From Bacteriovorax sp. BAL6_X (lineage in GTDB: Bacteria > Bdellovibrionota > Bacteriovoracia > Bacteriovoracales > Bacteriovoracaceae), in the NCBI RefSeq assembly GCF_000443995.1, contig NZ_AUMC01000006.1, forward strand, positions 1 through 64,000: a DNA stretch of 64,000 nucleotides, read 5' to 3'. Below the pieces are notes generated by a model. It made no database searches. It saw nothing but the letters and a program-made list of their open reading frames with translations, and had not been told where the DNA came from. The stretch's first letter is position 1; each line of letters begins with the position of its first letter. The position numbers and the translations under genes were made by a program. Below are positions 46,401-54,746 of this stretch, piece by piece.

Positions 46401-49400
46401 TCTAACAAATGCAACAGATATTGATGGGGATAGCTTAACTTATAAAATTACATCATTGCCGACAAACGGAACATTAACAAATTGTATTACGGCAGGAAGT
46501 TACGGAACAGATCTAACTTGTACATACACTTCTAACGTAAACTACAATGGTGTTGATTCATTTTCTTTCATCGCCAATGACTCAGCAACCGATGCCCTTA
46601 GTTCAGCGACTATTACAATTACAGTAGCAGACAAAACTCCTTCTGCACCACCTAGTATTGCACTTAGTTCTGCTCTTTATACAAATTCGACAAACACTAA
46701 TCTTACAGTTAGTTCATGTAGTGATATAAGTTTTGTCCTAATTAATGAAGGAACTCAACCAACTCCTGCAGATAGCTCTTGGCAGTCTTGTACAACTTCA
46801 GCATCGGCCATTACATATATCCTGGCCAATACAAATCAAGGACTCCATACTCTTAAGGCATGGTCAAAAGATGTAAATGGCAACGTATCATTAACATCTA
46901 CAGATATCTCTGTTTACTATGATACAGTTGCACCAGCGATCTCTATTGCTACAGTTGCCAATCAAGCAGGATCAAATGGTATTACTCTTTCTTGGGATAT
47001 TACGGAAGATTATATTTCAGCTTCTCAAACTCATACAATCGACTATTGGAATGGTAGTTCTTGGGTAAATATCACATCCGCTCATAATGCAAGTGTTGGC
47101 CCATTATCAAATACAACATTCACACAATCTTGGACTGTACCAAACCTTGATATTGAAGACGCAAAGATAAGGATTTCTCTTAGCGACCTGGCTGGAAATA
47201 CTAATACAGTAGAATCAAATACATTCTGGATAGATTCGACAGCGCCGCAAATCGCCCATGATACTTTTACATCATATGGACAAAGCTCAACTAAGACATT
47301 TTCATGGACACTAACAGAAAAACATATTGATGCTGGCGCTAATAACTTTGCACTTAGATTCTATGATGGAAGCACTTGGCAAAACCTAACAGCAGTAGCG
47401 GCGCTAACAAGTGAAAATGTTTCAAAGAGCTACTCAACTGACATTAGCTTAGGTAGTGAGGTCAATAATGCAATCTTTGAAGTGAGTTTCACCGATGCAG
47501 CAGGACATAACACAACAATTCAAAAAACATTTGTCATTGATGGAACAGCACCAACAATTTCATCAATCTCATTAAATGGTGGTGCAACGACAACTGGGAA
47601 TAATAACGTCCAGGTTGACCTTGCTGCAAACGACTCTGCTTCTGATATCACATATATCTGTTTAAAGTATGATGATACAACTCAGCCAATGAGTATTAGC
47701 GATGAATGCTTCACGACCCTACCAGAAGCGAAAAGAACACAAAACTTAACAATTTCAAGTGCAGATAATATTTATGTAAGAGTTGGTTTTGTCACTAATA
47801 GCTATAGTGTTTATGCGTGGGCGGCCGATGCCGCTGGAAATATTTCCACTAATACTCAAGTAGCTGGTGTTGATAAAGAGTCGATTAATTATATACCAGG
47901 AACACCTCCTGAAATTTTTAATATTAGTGCAACAAATACAAATACGCCAAGCTCACCGGCCACACTTGCACAACTTCAGGCTCCTCAAAATAGTGATATC
48001 TATGTCAAATGGAAGGCCATTGATAATGAGGGATTAGCAACGAATCCAATTAGTATTTACTATTCTTATATGGATGGGACAGAAGAGAAATATGAACTTC
48101 TAATGGATAGTGTTGCCAATATTCAAGGAAGCGGTTGTACTATTTCGGCCCAAGAAACAGGCTGTATCAAGCTAACAGCACTTTCACCAACTAACGCTGT
48201 TTATAAGATTAGAGTTGTAGCCCTTGATAGTGACGGTAGTGAAACTTTCATGACTTCGGCCCCTCTTAATGAATCTAACTTTAGAATTATTGCAGGAAGT
48301 ACTGAAAAAGGAATTGGCGGAAGTGGACGTTCAGTTATTTTCAAAGATGGAAATTCAACATATGAAATTGACCTATTTTCTACGGTGGTCACTGATCGTG
48401 GTGATATTTTCTACCGTGACCTAGATGCTGGTCTCTTATGGGTTGATCCCACAACTGGGATAATCACAGAATTAATTCCGACTACGGGGACACCTAGTGG
48501 AGATGGCGGATCAATTGACAATGCCACAATTGGTTTTGCAAGTGCCATTACGCTTGATTATAACAATGGACTTTTAATTGTCGATAAAGGAAGTATTAGG
48601 CGTATTGATATGAATACCACTCCTTGGCAAATTTCGACACTAATCGGTGGAGGTGCAAGCTCAAATCCAGGATCTAGTTTTGCACCGAATGCAATTGATA
48701 TTGCGAGCTTTCACCGTTTTCTAGGTACACTTGTTCCCCTACCAAACGGCGACCTCTACTTTAGAAGTACTTCAAGTAATACTGATCGAAATTGGTTTCA
48801 TTTCGATGCAAGTGAGAATATCGTTAATCGAGTACAAATTGATGGTGTCGGTATCTACAATGAGGAAACTTATAGTTGGTCAGGTAGAAGTGTTACAAAT
48901 ATGGCCATTGCATTTAATTCAGTAAACTCAGCACTGGAGCATATGCATGTATCAGTTCACAAGCCAGTACCAGGAAATACTCATTACCGAGTGGCAAGGC
49001 TCGATTACGCTTCAGGAACGCCAACAACAACTTATAATGCAATTGCCCCTTATGATATCTATACAGGTTATCGTTCAATCTATAAAACTGGTCTTGATGG
49101 AAAAATCTACTTTGATTATAAACACGGCCGAAATCTCATGCTCTATGATCACGTAACAAATACGTACACAAGAGTTCTAGGTACAGACTCAACTTCAAGT
49201 ACGCCATGTGCAGATGGGACTGCGGCAACGTCATGCCCTATTGATCTTCAAGGTTATTTTATTAACCAACAAGGTAAAATCTATTTTAATGACCACGGCC
49301 TTATTAGAACATTAGATGACAGTGGTAATGTCATAACTCTAGCTGGTCAATTCTCATCTTCAGGAGATGGAGAAAGTGCACTCTCGGCCCGTATCTCTGC

Positions 49401-50283
49401 CTCATGGCAAATTGATTGGGGAAAAGATAACGGCTTAGACAACACAATTGTCGTTGGGGATTATGTTTCCGGAACATATCGAGAATTCACAATTGGTGGA
49501 ACCATCGAAAATATCGTAGGTGGTTACTCAGCTCGCTCATACAGTTTTTCTGTTGATCGAACAACTGGAGATATTTTTGATGATGTTGGTTCAGGTGTAA
49601 ATCGCTACAGCAGAGCAACATTAACGAATACACGCGTTATTGGAAGTGGTGCAACTTGGTATTTTGATGCAGGATCAGATGGCCTAGTCGGAACAGATAT
49701 TAAATTTGATTGGTATAACGAGCAAATTCTTGGAGTGGCAAATGGAGAACTTATGCTTCACAAGTCACGATATAATGGCACAACAACATCTGATGCATTC
49801 ATTAAACTTTATGACATGAATGATAGCTACCGTCAGTCACACTTTGCAGGAATGCCAAGTACAGAACGTGGAAGCTTCTATGGTGCAGGAACACCTCTAG
49901 CAACTTCTCGTGTACCAACATATGGTGGTATGGTTAATGCACATTACGACTCAACACTAGGATGGATGTTCAAGCAAACAGGTTCTGCCCGTGTTATGGT
50001 AAAAGGTGGCGATGGAAATATTGTTGACTACACTATACTACCTAGAACAACTAACGGATTCACACACGTACGCCACAATTCAAAGGAATACTACTATTAC
50101 TGCTCTAGTAATAAATTATGGCAGTATAATTTTACAGACGATATTGAAACTGAATTAAGTTGGGATGCACAGGTTAGCTGTTATTCTTCACAGAGAAAGA
50201 TTCTCTACAACCCAACTAATCACTCTGTTCACTTCTTAGTAGTACAGAATGGACTATTTGCGGTTGCAGAGTATTTTCTTTAA
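43456..50283 (+). CDS. Giant modular surface protein (2275 residues)
   Basis: It starts at TTG 43456, six bases after AGGAA. A hydrophobic N-terminus (residues 5-19) serves as signal or anchor. RVPAS follows at 50-54, then an Asn/Ser-rich low-complexity region with a Ser tract (about 150-183). Six tandem cadherin-like modules (469-1061) begin with VNDAP-type junctions, then come three Ig-like modules each opened by a D-T/S/G-[TV]-A-P motif (about 1150-1480). A large C-terminal beta-propeller-like region (about 1610-2275) contains YEIDLFSTVVTDRGDIFYRD-type strands. The modules point to an elongated adhesin. No secretion partner gene is next to it. Confidence 0.88.
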   Translation: MKLKAISAIVILTLALLLTNKESKDESLVISSKLKNTNTIEENKEYNLNRVPASASVNSKKKIFAPKRPVVVNKTAGNDHNTPAYINNNSSDSTHSNTEVNTRENPLNLSRDASPAYTNSNNLSSSNYDPTAPSRDLSNNKDIDQESSTSSSSSFYYQTTVQAQEESSSSSSSSSNSSSSSKSDPYIPPTPRLQGLVPPLNGVITHTNFFSRQFSAYAATTCPDPKVAVFDTVTMTILEDNPIDLETIATTTQFEFNISDLDLDLTAPARYKIKLLGCDIELEKIVTSFYRNQNITAASTILAQLPSTNVDYSTDANFTKKLEEAEEALSKTLDENLTNLEDAYTQIESDSEIQNTFNELTDGENLEVLKSSKPKIKTILTPTFMDEGVSASYSALADHWDSTYQIAYEWFVDGISAGTGNAWSYTPPTNTLPKATITLKVGKKQSGNDRVDTNFPFHEKSYEIDINQVNDAPTLSTPQTISATEDSNLDFSLTEGVDPDSFSLTYSIETQPTNGTLSCSTSTTTCTYTPNLNFTGSDSFTYKANDSELDSNIAIVNINVANVNDRPTIAADETFTAVEDNALNFTISDSTDIDNTSTELSYKLTTPPTNGVLSNCFTTGSYLSDLNCTYTPNANHNGSDTFTYIVNDGQYDSIGQATVTINTTAVNDAPTLSSTQTLTTAEDTLLAFTLNTGSDIEADPLSYIIVSTTSNGVLTCTGGTSRDCQYMPSANFNGVDSFTYKVNDGSLDSNIATVSITISSENDAPLIGSDQSVSTNEDTLVSFTLNSATDIDVPAQTIQYKLITGPTNGTLANCITTGSYTTDITCDYTPSSNFNGTDTFTYRANDTQADSPTEATVTITIAAVNDAPALAATQSVLTSEDNPISFNLNAATDIENDALTYTIVSTTTSGTLVCDEGSSRACTYTPNVNFNGQDTFTYKANDPGLDSNTATVTIDVTAVNDAPVMASNQSFTTDDNTPLSITLTNATDIDGDSLTYKITSLPTNGTLTNCITAGSYGTDLTCTYTSNVNYNGVDSFSFIANDSATDALSSATITITVADKTPSAPPSIALSSALYTNSTNTNLTVSSCSDISFVLINEGTQPTPADSSWQSCTTSASAITYILANTNQGLHTLKAWSKDVNGNVSLTSTDISVYYDTVAPAISIATVANQAGSNGITLSWDITEDYISASQTHTIDYWNGSSWVNITSAHNASVGPLSNTTFTQSWTVPNLDIEDAKIRISLSDLAGNTNTVESNTFWIDSTAPQIAHDTFTSYGQSSTKTFSWTLTEKHIDAGANNFALRFYDGSTWQNLTAVAALTSENVSKSYSTDISLGSEVNNAIFEVSFTDAAGHNTTIQKTFVIDGTAPTISSISLNGGATTTGNNNVQVDLAANDSASDITYICLKYDDTTQPMSISDECFTTLPEAKRTQNLTISSADNIYVRVGFVTNSYSVYAWAADAAGNISTNTQVAGVDKESINYIPGTPPEIFNISATNTNTPSSPATLAQLQAPQNSDIYVKWKAIDNEGLATNPISIYYSYMDGTEEKYELLMDSVANIQGSGCTISAQETGCIKLTALSPTNAVYKIRVVALDSDGSETFMTSAPLNESNFRIIAGSTEKGIGGSGRSVIFKDGNSTYEIDLFSTVVTDRGDIFYRDLDAGLLWVDPTTGIITELIPTTGTPSGDGGSIDNATIGFASAITLDYNNGLLIVDKGSIRRIDMNTTPWQISTLIGGGASSNPGSSFAPNAIDIASFHRFLGTLVPLPNGDLYFRSTSSNTDRNWFHFDASENIVNRVQIDGVGIYNEETYSWSGRSVTNMAIAFNSVNSALEHMHVSVHKPVPGNTHYRVARLDYASGTPTTTYNAIAPYDIYTGYRSIYKTGLDGKIYFDYKHGRNLMLYDHVTNTYTRVLGTDSTSSTPCADGTAATSCPIDLQGYFINQQGKIYFNDHGLIRTLDDSGNVITLAGQFSSSGDGESALSARISASWQIDWGKDNGLDNTIVVGDYVSGTYREFTIGGTIENIVGGYSARSYSFSVDRTTGDIFDDVGSGVNRYSRATLTNTRVIGSGATWYFDAGSDGLVGTDIKFDWYNEQILGVANGELMLHKSRYNGTTTSDAFIKLYDMNDSYRQSHFAGMPSTERGSFYGAGTPLATSRVPTYGGMVNAHYDSTLGWMFKQTGSARVMVKGGDGNIVDYTILPRTTNGFTHVRHNSKEYYYYCSSNKLWQYNFTDDIETELSWDAQVSCYSSQRKILYNPTNHSVHFLVVQNGLFAVAEYFL
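44860..46638 (+). repeat. Six cadherin-like modules in alternating A/B order
   Basis: Modules start at codons 469, 563, 666, 761, 864 and 959. Lengths of the first five are 94, 103, 95, 103 and 95 residues. Short modules (A) carry a tight Cys pair in a TLSC/TLVC...C[TQ]Y loop. Long modules (B) carry NC...TGSY...C in a longer loop. The strict A-B-A-B-A-B order indicates duplication of a two-module unit of about 198 residues. Confidence 0.85.
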
Positions 50284-51830
50284 ATATTTTTTTCTTTTCG
50301 AATCATGGCCATGGCAACTTTAACACCATCAACAGCAGCAGATGTAATTCCACCTGCATATCCGGCACCTTCTCCGCAAGGATATAGACCTTTGTGAGAA
50401 TCTGATTCAAATGTTGCACGACTTCTTTTAATTGTAACAGGCGCTGAAGTACGAGTTTCAGGCGCTAATAAAAGAGCATCATTATTCACAAAGCCCTTCA
50501 TTTTCTTATCAAAAGACTCTAAACCTTCACGTAAGCCTTGTGAAATAAATTCAGGTAAGATCGTTGTTAAGTTATGAGAGAATATCCCTGAAGGACAAGA
50601 TGTCTTTGGAAGATCTTTTGAGATTCTCCCATCAAGAAAGTCTTGAACTCTTTGAGAAGGAATCTCTTTTCCTGTAGCATTTGCAAGAGAAGCCTCATAG
50701 GCCTTTTTTTCAATATCACGTTGAAAGTAATGTCCATTTAATACATCATCAAGGCCAAAGTCTTTTCCAGCATTAACAGAGACAACAAGTGCCGAATTTG
50801 ACCACGGTGAGTTTCGAGCAAAGTTACTCATTCCGTTTACAACAATTCCATCAGCATCAGTACCGGAAGAAAGTACATAACCACCAGGACACATACAAAA
50901 AGAGTAAGTCCCTTTATCTACTTCTTTATTATGGTAAGTAAGCTTGTAGCGAGCGGCCCCTAGGTCCTCTTGAACAAAGCGCCCATACTGAAGAAAGTCG
51001 ACCTGCGACCGTCGGTGCTCAATACGCACACCAACAGCAAAGTCCTTTGCCTCCATCGCAACTTCTTTATCTTTCAAATGATAGTATATTTCTTTTGCTG
51101 AGTGACCTGTAGCGAGAACAACATTATTAGTCTCTAGAAGTCTACCATCACTAAGCTTTACACCTGCAACCTTCTTATCTTCTTCAAAGAGAACTTCATC
51201 AACCTTTACATTGTAGTGGATCTCACAACCCTTATCTTTAAGATGGTCAGTAATTTTTTTAATTAGGCCACGAATCTTATTTGATCCCAAGTGTGGGTTA
51301 GAAACATAGGCCGTCTCAGGAGGTGCACCAAAGTCAACAAAACGATTCATTACATATTGAACGTAAGGTGACTTAATTCGCGTAATCAACTTTCCATCAG
51401 AAAACAGTCCAGCGCCACCTTCACCAAAGCAAACGTTATTATCATCATCAAACTCATTATATCGCCAAAAACGTGCAATATGCTTCATACGATTATGAGC
51501 ACGATCTCCCCTTTCTATGATAATGGACTTAATCCCATACTCGGCCAAGCGTAAAGCACAAAAAAGGCCAGCGGGCCCCGCTCCAATAATGACAGGCGTC
51601 TGAGAAAAGTTATCAAGAAAATTGAATTGCTCACGGTAAGCCGCAAACTCTTCTCCAGGATAAATAATTTCTACTTTATAATTATAAATAGGCTTCTTGC
51701 CGCGATTTGCACCACGAGCGTCAAGGGCCTTGTTATGGATTCGATAATCTGCAAAACCAGGGAAGTTTTTGTTTAGGTAAAACTCTAAGTCTTGATCGAA
51801 GTCTAATTTAAAATTTGTAATTTTACTCAT
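50280..51830 (-). CDS. FAD-dependent dehydrogenase (COG2509-type)
   Basis: The 516-residue flavoprotein has PVIIGAGPAGLFCALRLAE for FAD, NVCFGEGGAGLFSDGKL, and C-terminal PCGEGAGYAGGITSAAVDG. This matches a widespread family of uncharacterised FAD dehydrogenases of about 520 residues with an N-terminal ferredoxin-like domain. The substrate is unknown. It is convergent with the giant surface protein gene, overlapping it by four bases. Confidence 0.92.
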   Translation of the reverse strand: MSKITNFKLDFDQDLEFYLNKNFPGFADYRIHNKALDARGANRGKKPIYNYKVEIIYPGEEFAAYREQFNFLDNFSQTPVIIGAGPAGLFCALRLAEYGIKSIIIERGDRAHNRMKHIARFWRYNEFDDDNNVCFGEGGAGLFSDGKLITRIKSPYVQYVMNRFVDFGAPPETAYVSNPHLGSNKIRGLIKKITDHLKDKGCEIHYNVKVDEVLFEEDKKVAGVKLSDGRLLETNNVVLATGHSAKEIYYHLKDKEVAMEAKDFAVGVRIEHRRSQVDFLQYGRFVQEDLGAARYKLTYHNKEVDKGTYSFCMCPGGYVLSSGTDADGIVVNGMSNFARNSPWSNSALVVSVNAGKDFGLDDVLNGHYFQRDIEKKAYEASLANATGKEIPSQRVQDFLDGRISKDLPKTSCPSGIFSHNLTTILPEFISQGLREGLESFDKKMKGFVNNDALLLAPETRTSAPVTIKRSRATFESDSHKGLYPCGEGAGYAGGITSAAVDGVKVAMAMIRKEKNI

Positions 51831-51920
51831 TCGTACTCTTTCTTTCTCTATATGATATAGTTATGTGATAAAATAATCAGCGTATATTATAACCTATCTT
51901 GCCCAAATTAAAGGATTAAC

Positions 51921-53162
51921 ATGGCCAAAATTTCCCAAATAATCATTGGTGATGAGCTACTAAATGCAAAAATTAATGATCTTAACTTGCAAATACTTGC
52001 AAAAGAGATTGCTCCTCTTGGATTTGACTTTAAAAAGTGCACAGTCCTAGGTGACAATTTTGATCAAGTAACTCAAGAAATAAAAAAACAGGCCACTGAA
52101 AATGACTTTCTTATCATTACGGGAGGGCTAGGGCCAACAAAAGATGACTTAACAAAATCCATTGTTGCAAATGCTCTAGCAGTTGAACTAGTTGAAAATC
52201 TTGAGGCAGAAAAGATAGCGATTAAGCAATACAAAGCATTTGGCAGAGTATTTTCACGTGAATCGAGCAATTACCATATGCTCCCAAAAGATACATCTCC
52301 AATTTATAACCCATCAGGACTCGCACCAGGAATTCATGCAAAGCTTGGAAGCTGTGAAATCTTTTGTACACCAGGTGTCCCACGCGAATGTGAAGCAATG
52401 ATTCGTGACAGTATTGTTCCAATGCTTAAGGATCGTGCACAAAGCGCTCATGAACTTTTTGTTTGCCGTACTCACAGCATCCCAGAAGAAACAATTTTTT
52501 TCAAACTTTGTCCTAACCTCTGGAAAGACTTAGAAGAATTTGGAAAAGTTAGCTCTCTTCCTATCATTTCAGGAGTTGATATTACAATTAACCTTAAGCC
52601 TGAATTCCAAAATGAGGAGTCTCGTCAAAAGATTCGCGATATTATTGAGGCCACTGAAATTAAAAATAATATCTGGACATACGGACTTCGCTCAATTGAA
52701 GAAGTGATTGTTGAAGAAGCAAAGACCAAAGGACTTACAATTGGTTTTGCAGAAAGCTGTACTGGCGGACTTGCCAGCTCAACAATCACAAATGTCTCTG
52801 GCTCATCTTCAGTCTTTCTTGGAGGAGTCGTTAGTTACGCCAACTCAGTGAAAGAAAATATTATTAACGTTAAAGAAGAAACTCTCAAAAACCATGGTGC
52901 AGTCAGCATTGAAACAGCAACAGAGATGGCAACAGGTTCTCGCAAGGCCCTAGGTGTTGACATTGCAATCTCTTATACTGGAATAGCTGGGCCAGGTGGT
53001 GCGACACCAGGCAAGCCAGTTGGTACTGTTTGCATCGGTGTTGCCACAAGTGAAGGTGCTTCGGCAGAAAGATACGAGTTTCGTGGTGATCGCATGCGTT
53101 TAAAAAATAAATTCTGTCAGCAAGGCTTAATCTTACTACTTGCGAAGGTACGCGACCTTTAA
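51921..53162 (+). CDS. cinA: CinA family protein (NMN deamidase / ADP-ribose pyrophosphatase)
   Basis: The 413-residue two-domain protein has an N-terminal MoaB/COG1058 domain (IIGDELLNAKINDLN, ITGGLGPTKDDLT) and a C-terminal PncC domain (AESCTGGLASSTITNVSGSSSVFLGGVVSYAN and AGPGGATPGKPVGTV). CinA recycles NMN and cleaves ADP-ribose in pyridine-nucleotide salvage. AGGATT precedes the ATG. A GC-rich hairpin follows its stop. Confidence 0.95.
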   Translation: MAKISQIIIGDELLNAKINDLNLQILAKEIAPLGFDFKKCTVLGDNFDQVTQEIKKQATENDFLIITGGLGPTKDDLTKSIVANALAVELVENLEAEKIAIKQYKAFGRVFSRESSNYHMLPKDTSPIYNPSGLAPGIHAKLGSCEIFCTPGVPRECEAMIRDSIVPMLKDRAQSAHELFVCRTHSIPEETIFFKLCPNLWKDLEEFGKVSSLPIISGVDITINLKPEFQNEESRQKIRDIIEATEIKNNIWTYGLRSIEEVIVEEAKTKGLTIGFAESCTGGLASSTITNVSGSSSVFLGGVVSYANSVKENIINVKEETLKNHGAVSIETATEMATGSRKALGVDIAISYTGIAGPGGATPGKPVGTVCIGVATSEGASAERYEFRGDRMRLKNKFCQQGLILLLAKVRDL

Positions 53163-53175
53163 GGTACTAAAATAA

Positions 53176-53207
53176 GGGGGGCAGCTCAGTGAACTGCCCC
53201 TCCCCCC
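53176..53207. terminator. GC-rich hairpin between convergent genes
   Basis: GGGGCAG pairs with CTGCCCC around a 9-base loop; G6 and C6 tracts flank it. It lies between the convergent stops of cinA and the cyclic-nucleotide-binding gene. There is no T-run, so it is either an atypical terminator or a transcription blocker. Confidence 0.5.
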
Positions 53208-53222
53208 ATCTCAGCGCTAGCT

Positions 53223-53687
53223 TTAGGCAGCTTTCTTAATTTCTTCCATTTCCATGATTAGGGTTGAAATTCGTTTACCTGCGCCTTGTAAACGTCCGGC
53301 CAGTAATCTTGATAGATTGAGTATCAAGAGTGAAAAGATTCGAGGATTGGTTTTGTACAGGCCGAATATGTCCGAGTAGTTCATGACGAGAACATCTGTA
53401 TAATTATCTGATTGAACGGTTCCATAGCGAACGTTCTCTTTTAGGAGTACCATCTCACCAAAGAGGTCCCCCTTCTTACATCGAGCAATTTCCTTCTCAT
53501 CAGTATTAAAAACTTTTGCGGAACCATTTAAGATGAGAAATAATTCTTCACCAATATCACCGTGTTTGAAAACATAGTCACCTGGCTTCAGCGTAAGAAC
53601 TTTACAGTGCTCACATATAGTCATAATTTCATTGTCGTATAGGTCGAAAAATAGCGGGCAACCCTTAACGATTGATAATACACTCAT
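53223..53687 (-). CDS. Stand-alone cyclic-nucleotide-binding-domain protein
   Basis: The protein of 154 residues is a single CAP-like effector domain with no DNA-binding domain. The beta roll (LKPGDYVFKHGDIGEELFLILNGSAKVF) leads to a phosphate-binding cassette DLFGEMVLLKENVRYGTVQ that keeps the Gly-Glu and Arg expected to contact the cyclic phosphate. A helix and basic tail (LLAGRLQGAGKRI) follow. GGAGATGAGAA precedes the ATG. It begins 43 bases after the stator gene, so it is probably the third gene of the stator operon and may sense cAMP, cGMP or another cyclic nucleotide to control the motor. Confidence 0.88.
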   Translation of the reverse strand: MSVLSIVKGCPLFFDLYDNEIMTICEHCKVLTLKPGDYVFKHGDIGEELFLILNGSAKVFNTDEKEIARCKKGDLFGEMVLLKENVRYGTVQSDNYTDVLVMNYSDIFGLYKTNPRIFSLLILNLSRLLAGRLQGAGKRISTLIMEMEEIKKAA

Positions 53688-53730
53688 TTCTCATCTCCAG
53701 AATTAAAGTCAGCTTTAAGTAAACACTTGG

Positions 53731-54702
53731 TTAAGCAACATTCTTCTTATCAGAGTCCACTTTTTTAATTGGAGCATCTTCACGCATATACCTTTCGATA
53801 CTTTGAAGAACTTTAAGTACACCTTGCATTGTACTCTGCTCCTTAGCATTACCTCTTTGTAGGTGATACCAAAGATTCTGCATTGAAGTTTCAACTTTCT
53901 TAAAAATTTTGTAACGCTTTTCTGGCAAAGGGAAAAGTGTGTTTAGGAAAGTTAAAATTAGAGAAAAGAAAATCCCCGCAATCGAAGTCTTCATCGAGAA
54001 GGCAACGTTGATAACGAAACGAGTAAGGTTATCTGAAGATTTTTCAATATTATTAAAGTCAATGGCCGCAATTTCAGGAAGGGCCATGGCAATACCAATA
54101 AACGTTCCGAAAACCCCAAATACAATAAACAGGTTTGGTAGAATATCGATCATACGAGAAGCACCATCGATTGGAATATGTCCATATAACTTTGTCCAGT
54201 TTTTATCATCACTCATAATACGATCTGTAAGCTCAGTGTAATTTGGAGGAACAGTTGATTTAAAAACGGAACTCTCCCCGTGAATCGAAGCAATAAGACC
54301 GTGCTTAGAGCCAATATACTGATTTAGAGATATACTTGATCCATCTGTTTGATCGATTTCTTTATCAATCTGTCTTTGCTGCTGTTGCATCACTTCTTTT
54401 CCGTCGTAATGACGGTTTTGAATATTGGCGTTATTACTAAAACGAAGAGCATTATCTGGTAGGGCCGCGTTTACACGTCCTAAAAGATTAGACATATAAG
54501 AATCGATATCATCGATTGGTATATTCTTTTGCTTGTCATCATCGATGGCCGCATCAAGCTCTCTTGTAAATCGCGAATAGTAAGCATCGTCGTCTTTACT
54601 GTGACGGTATGCTAAGTAGCGGAATACAAGGGCACATACAAGAAGCCCCATCATAAATTCGATAAGATATGTACCGAAAAACCCTAAAACAATCTCAATC
54701 AT
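53731..54702 (-). CDS. MotA/TolQ/ExbB-family stator subunit, ZorA-like
   Basis: The 323-residue protein has three membrane helices: residues 4-31, 189-209 and 236-258. The second holds LPNLFIVFGVFGTFIGIAMAL and the third AFSMKTSIAGIFFSLIL, the conserved pore segments of this family (closest in look to ZorA; also MotA, TolQ, ExbB). A soluble domain of about 155 residues lies between helix 1 and 2, with a Gln-rich stretch; the C-terminal tail is helical. It should form the ring around the B-subunit helices and use ion flow to rotate or pull. GAGGTACGT precedes the ATG; the gene starts 44 bases after the giant B-subunit gene. Confidence 0.88.
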   Translation of the reverse strand: MIEIVLGFFGTYLIEFMMGLLVCALVFRYLAYRHSKDDDAYYSRFTRELDAAIDDDKQKNIPIDDIDSYMSNLLGRVNAALPDNALRFSNNANIQNRHYDGKEVMQQQQRQIDKEIDQTDGSSISLNQYIGSKHGLIASIHGESSVFKSTVPPNYTELTDRIMSDDKNWTKLYGHIPIDGASRMIDILPNLFIVFGVFGTFIGIAMALPEIAAIDFNNIEKSSDNLTRFVINVAFSMKTSIAGIFFSLILTFLNTLFPLPEKRYKIFKKVETSMQNLWYHLQRGNAKEQSTMQGVLKVLQSIERYMREDAPIKKVDSDKKNVA

Positions 54703-54746
54703 ACGTACCTCTTTGTTAGGTCTACCAATCCTCGACTATTGGTATT

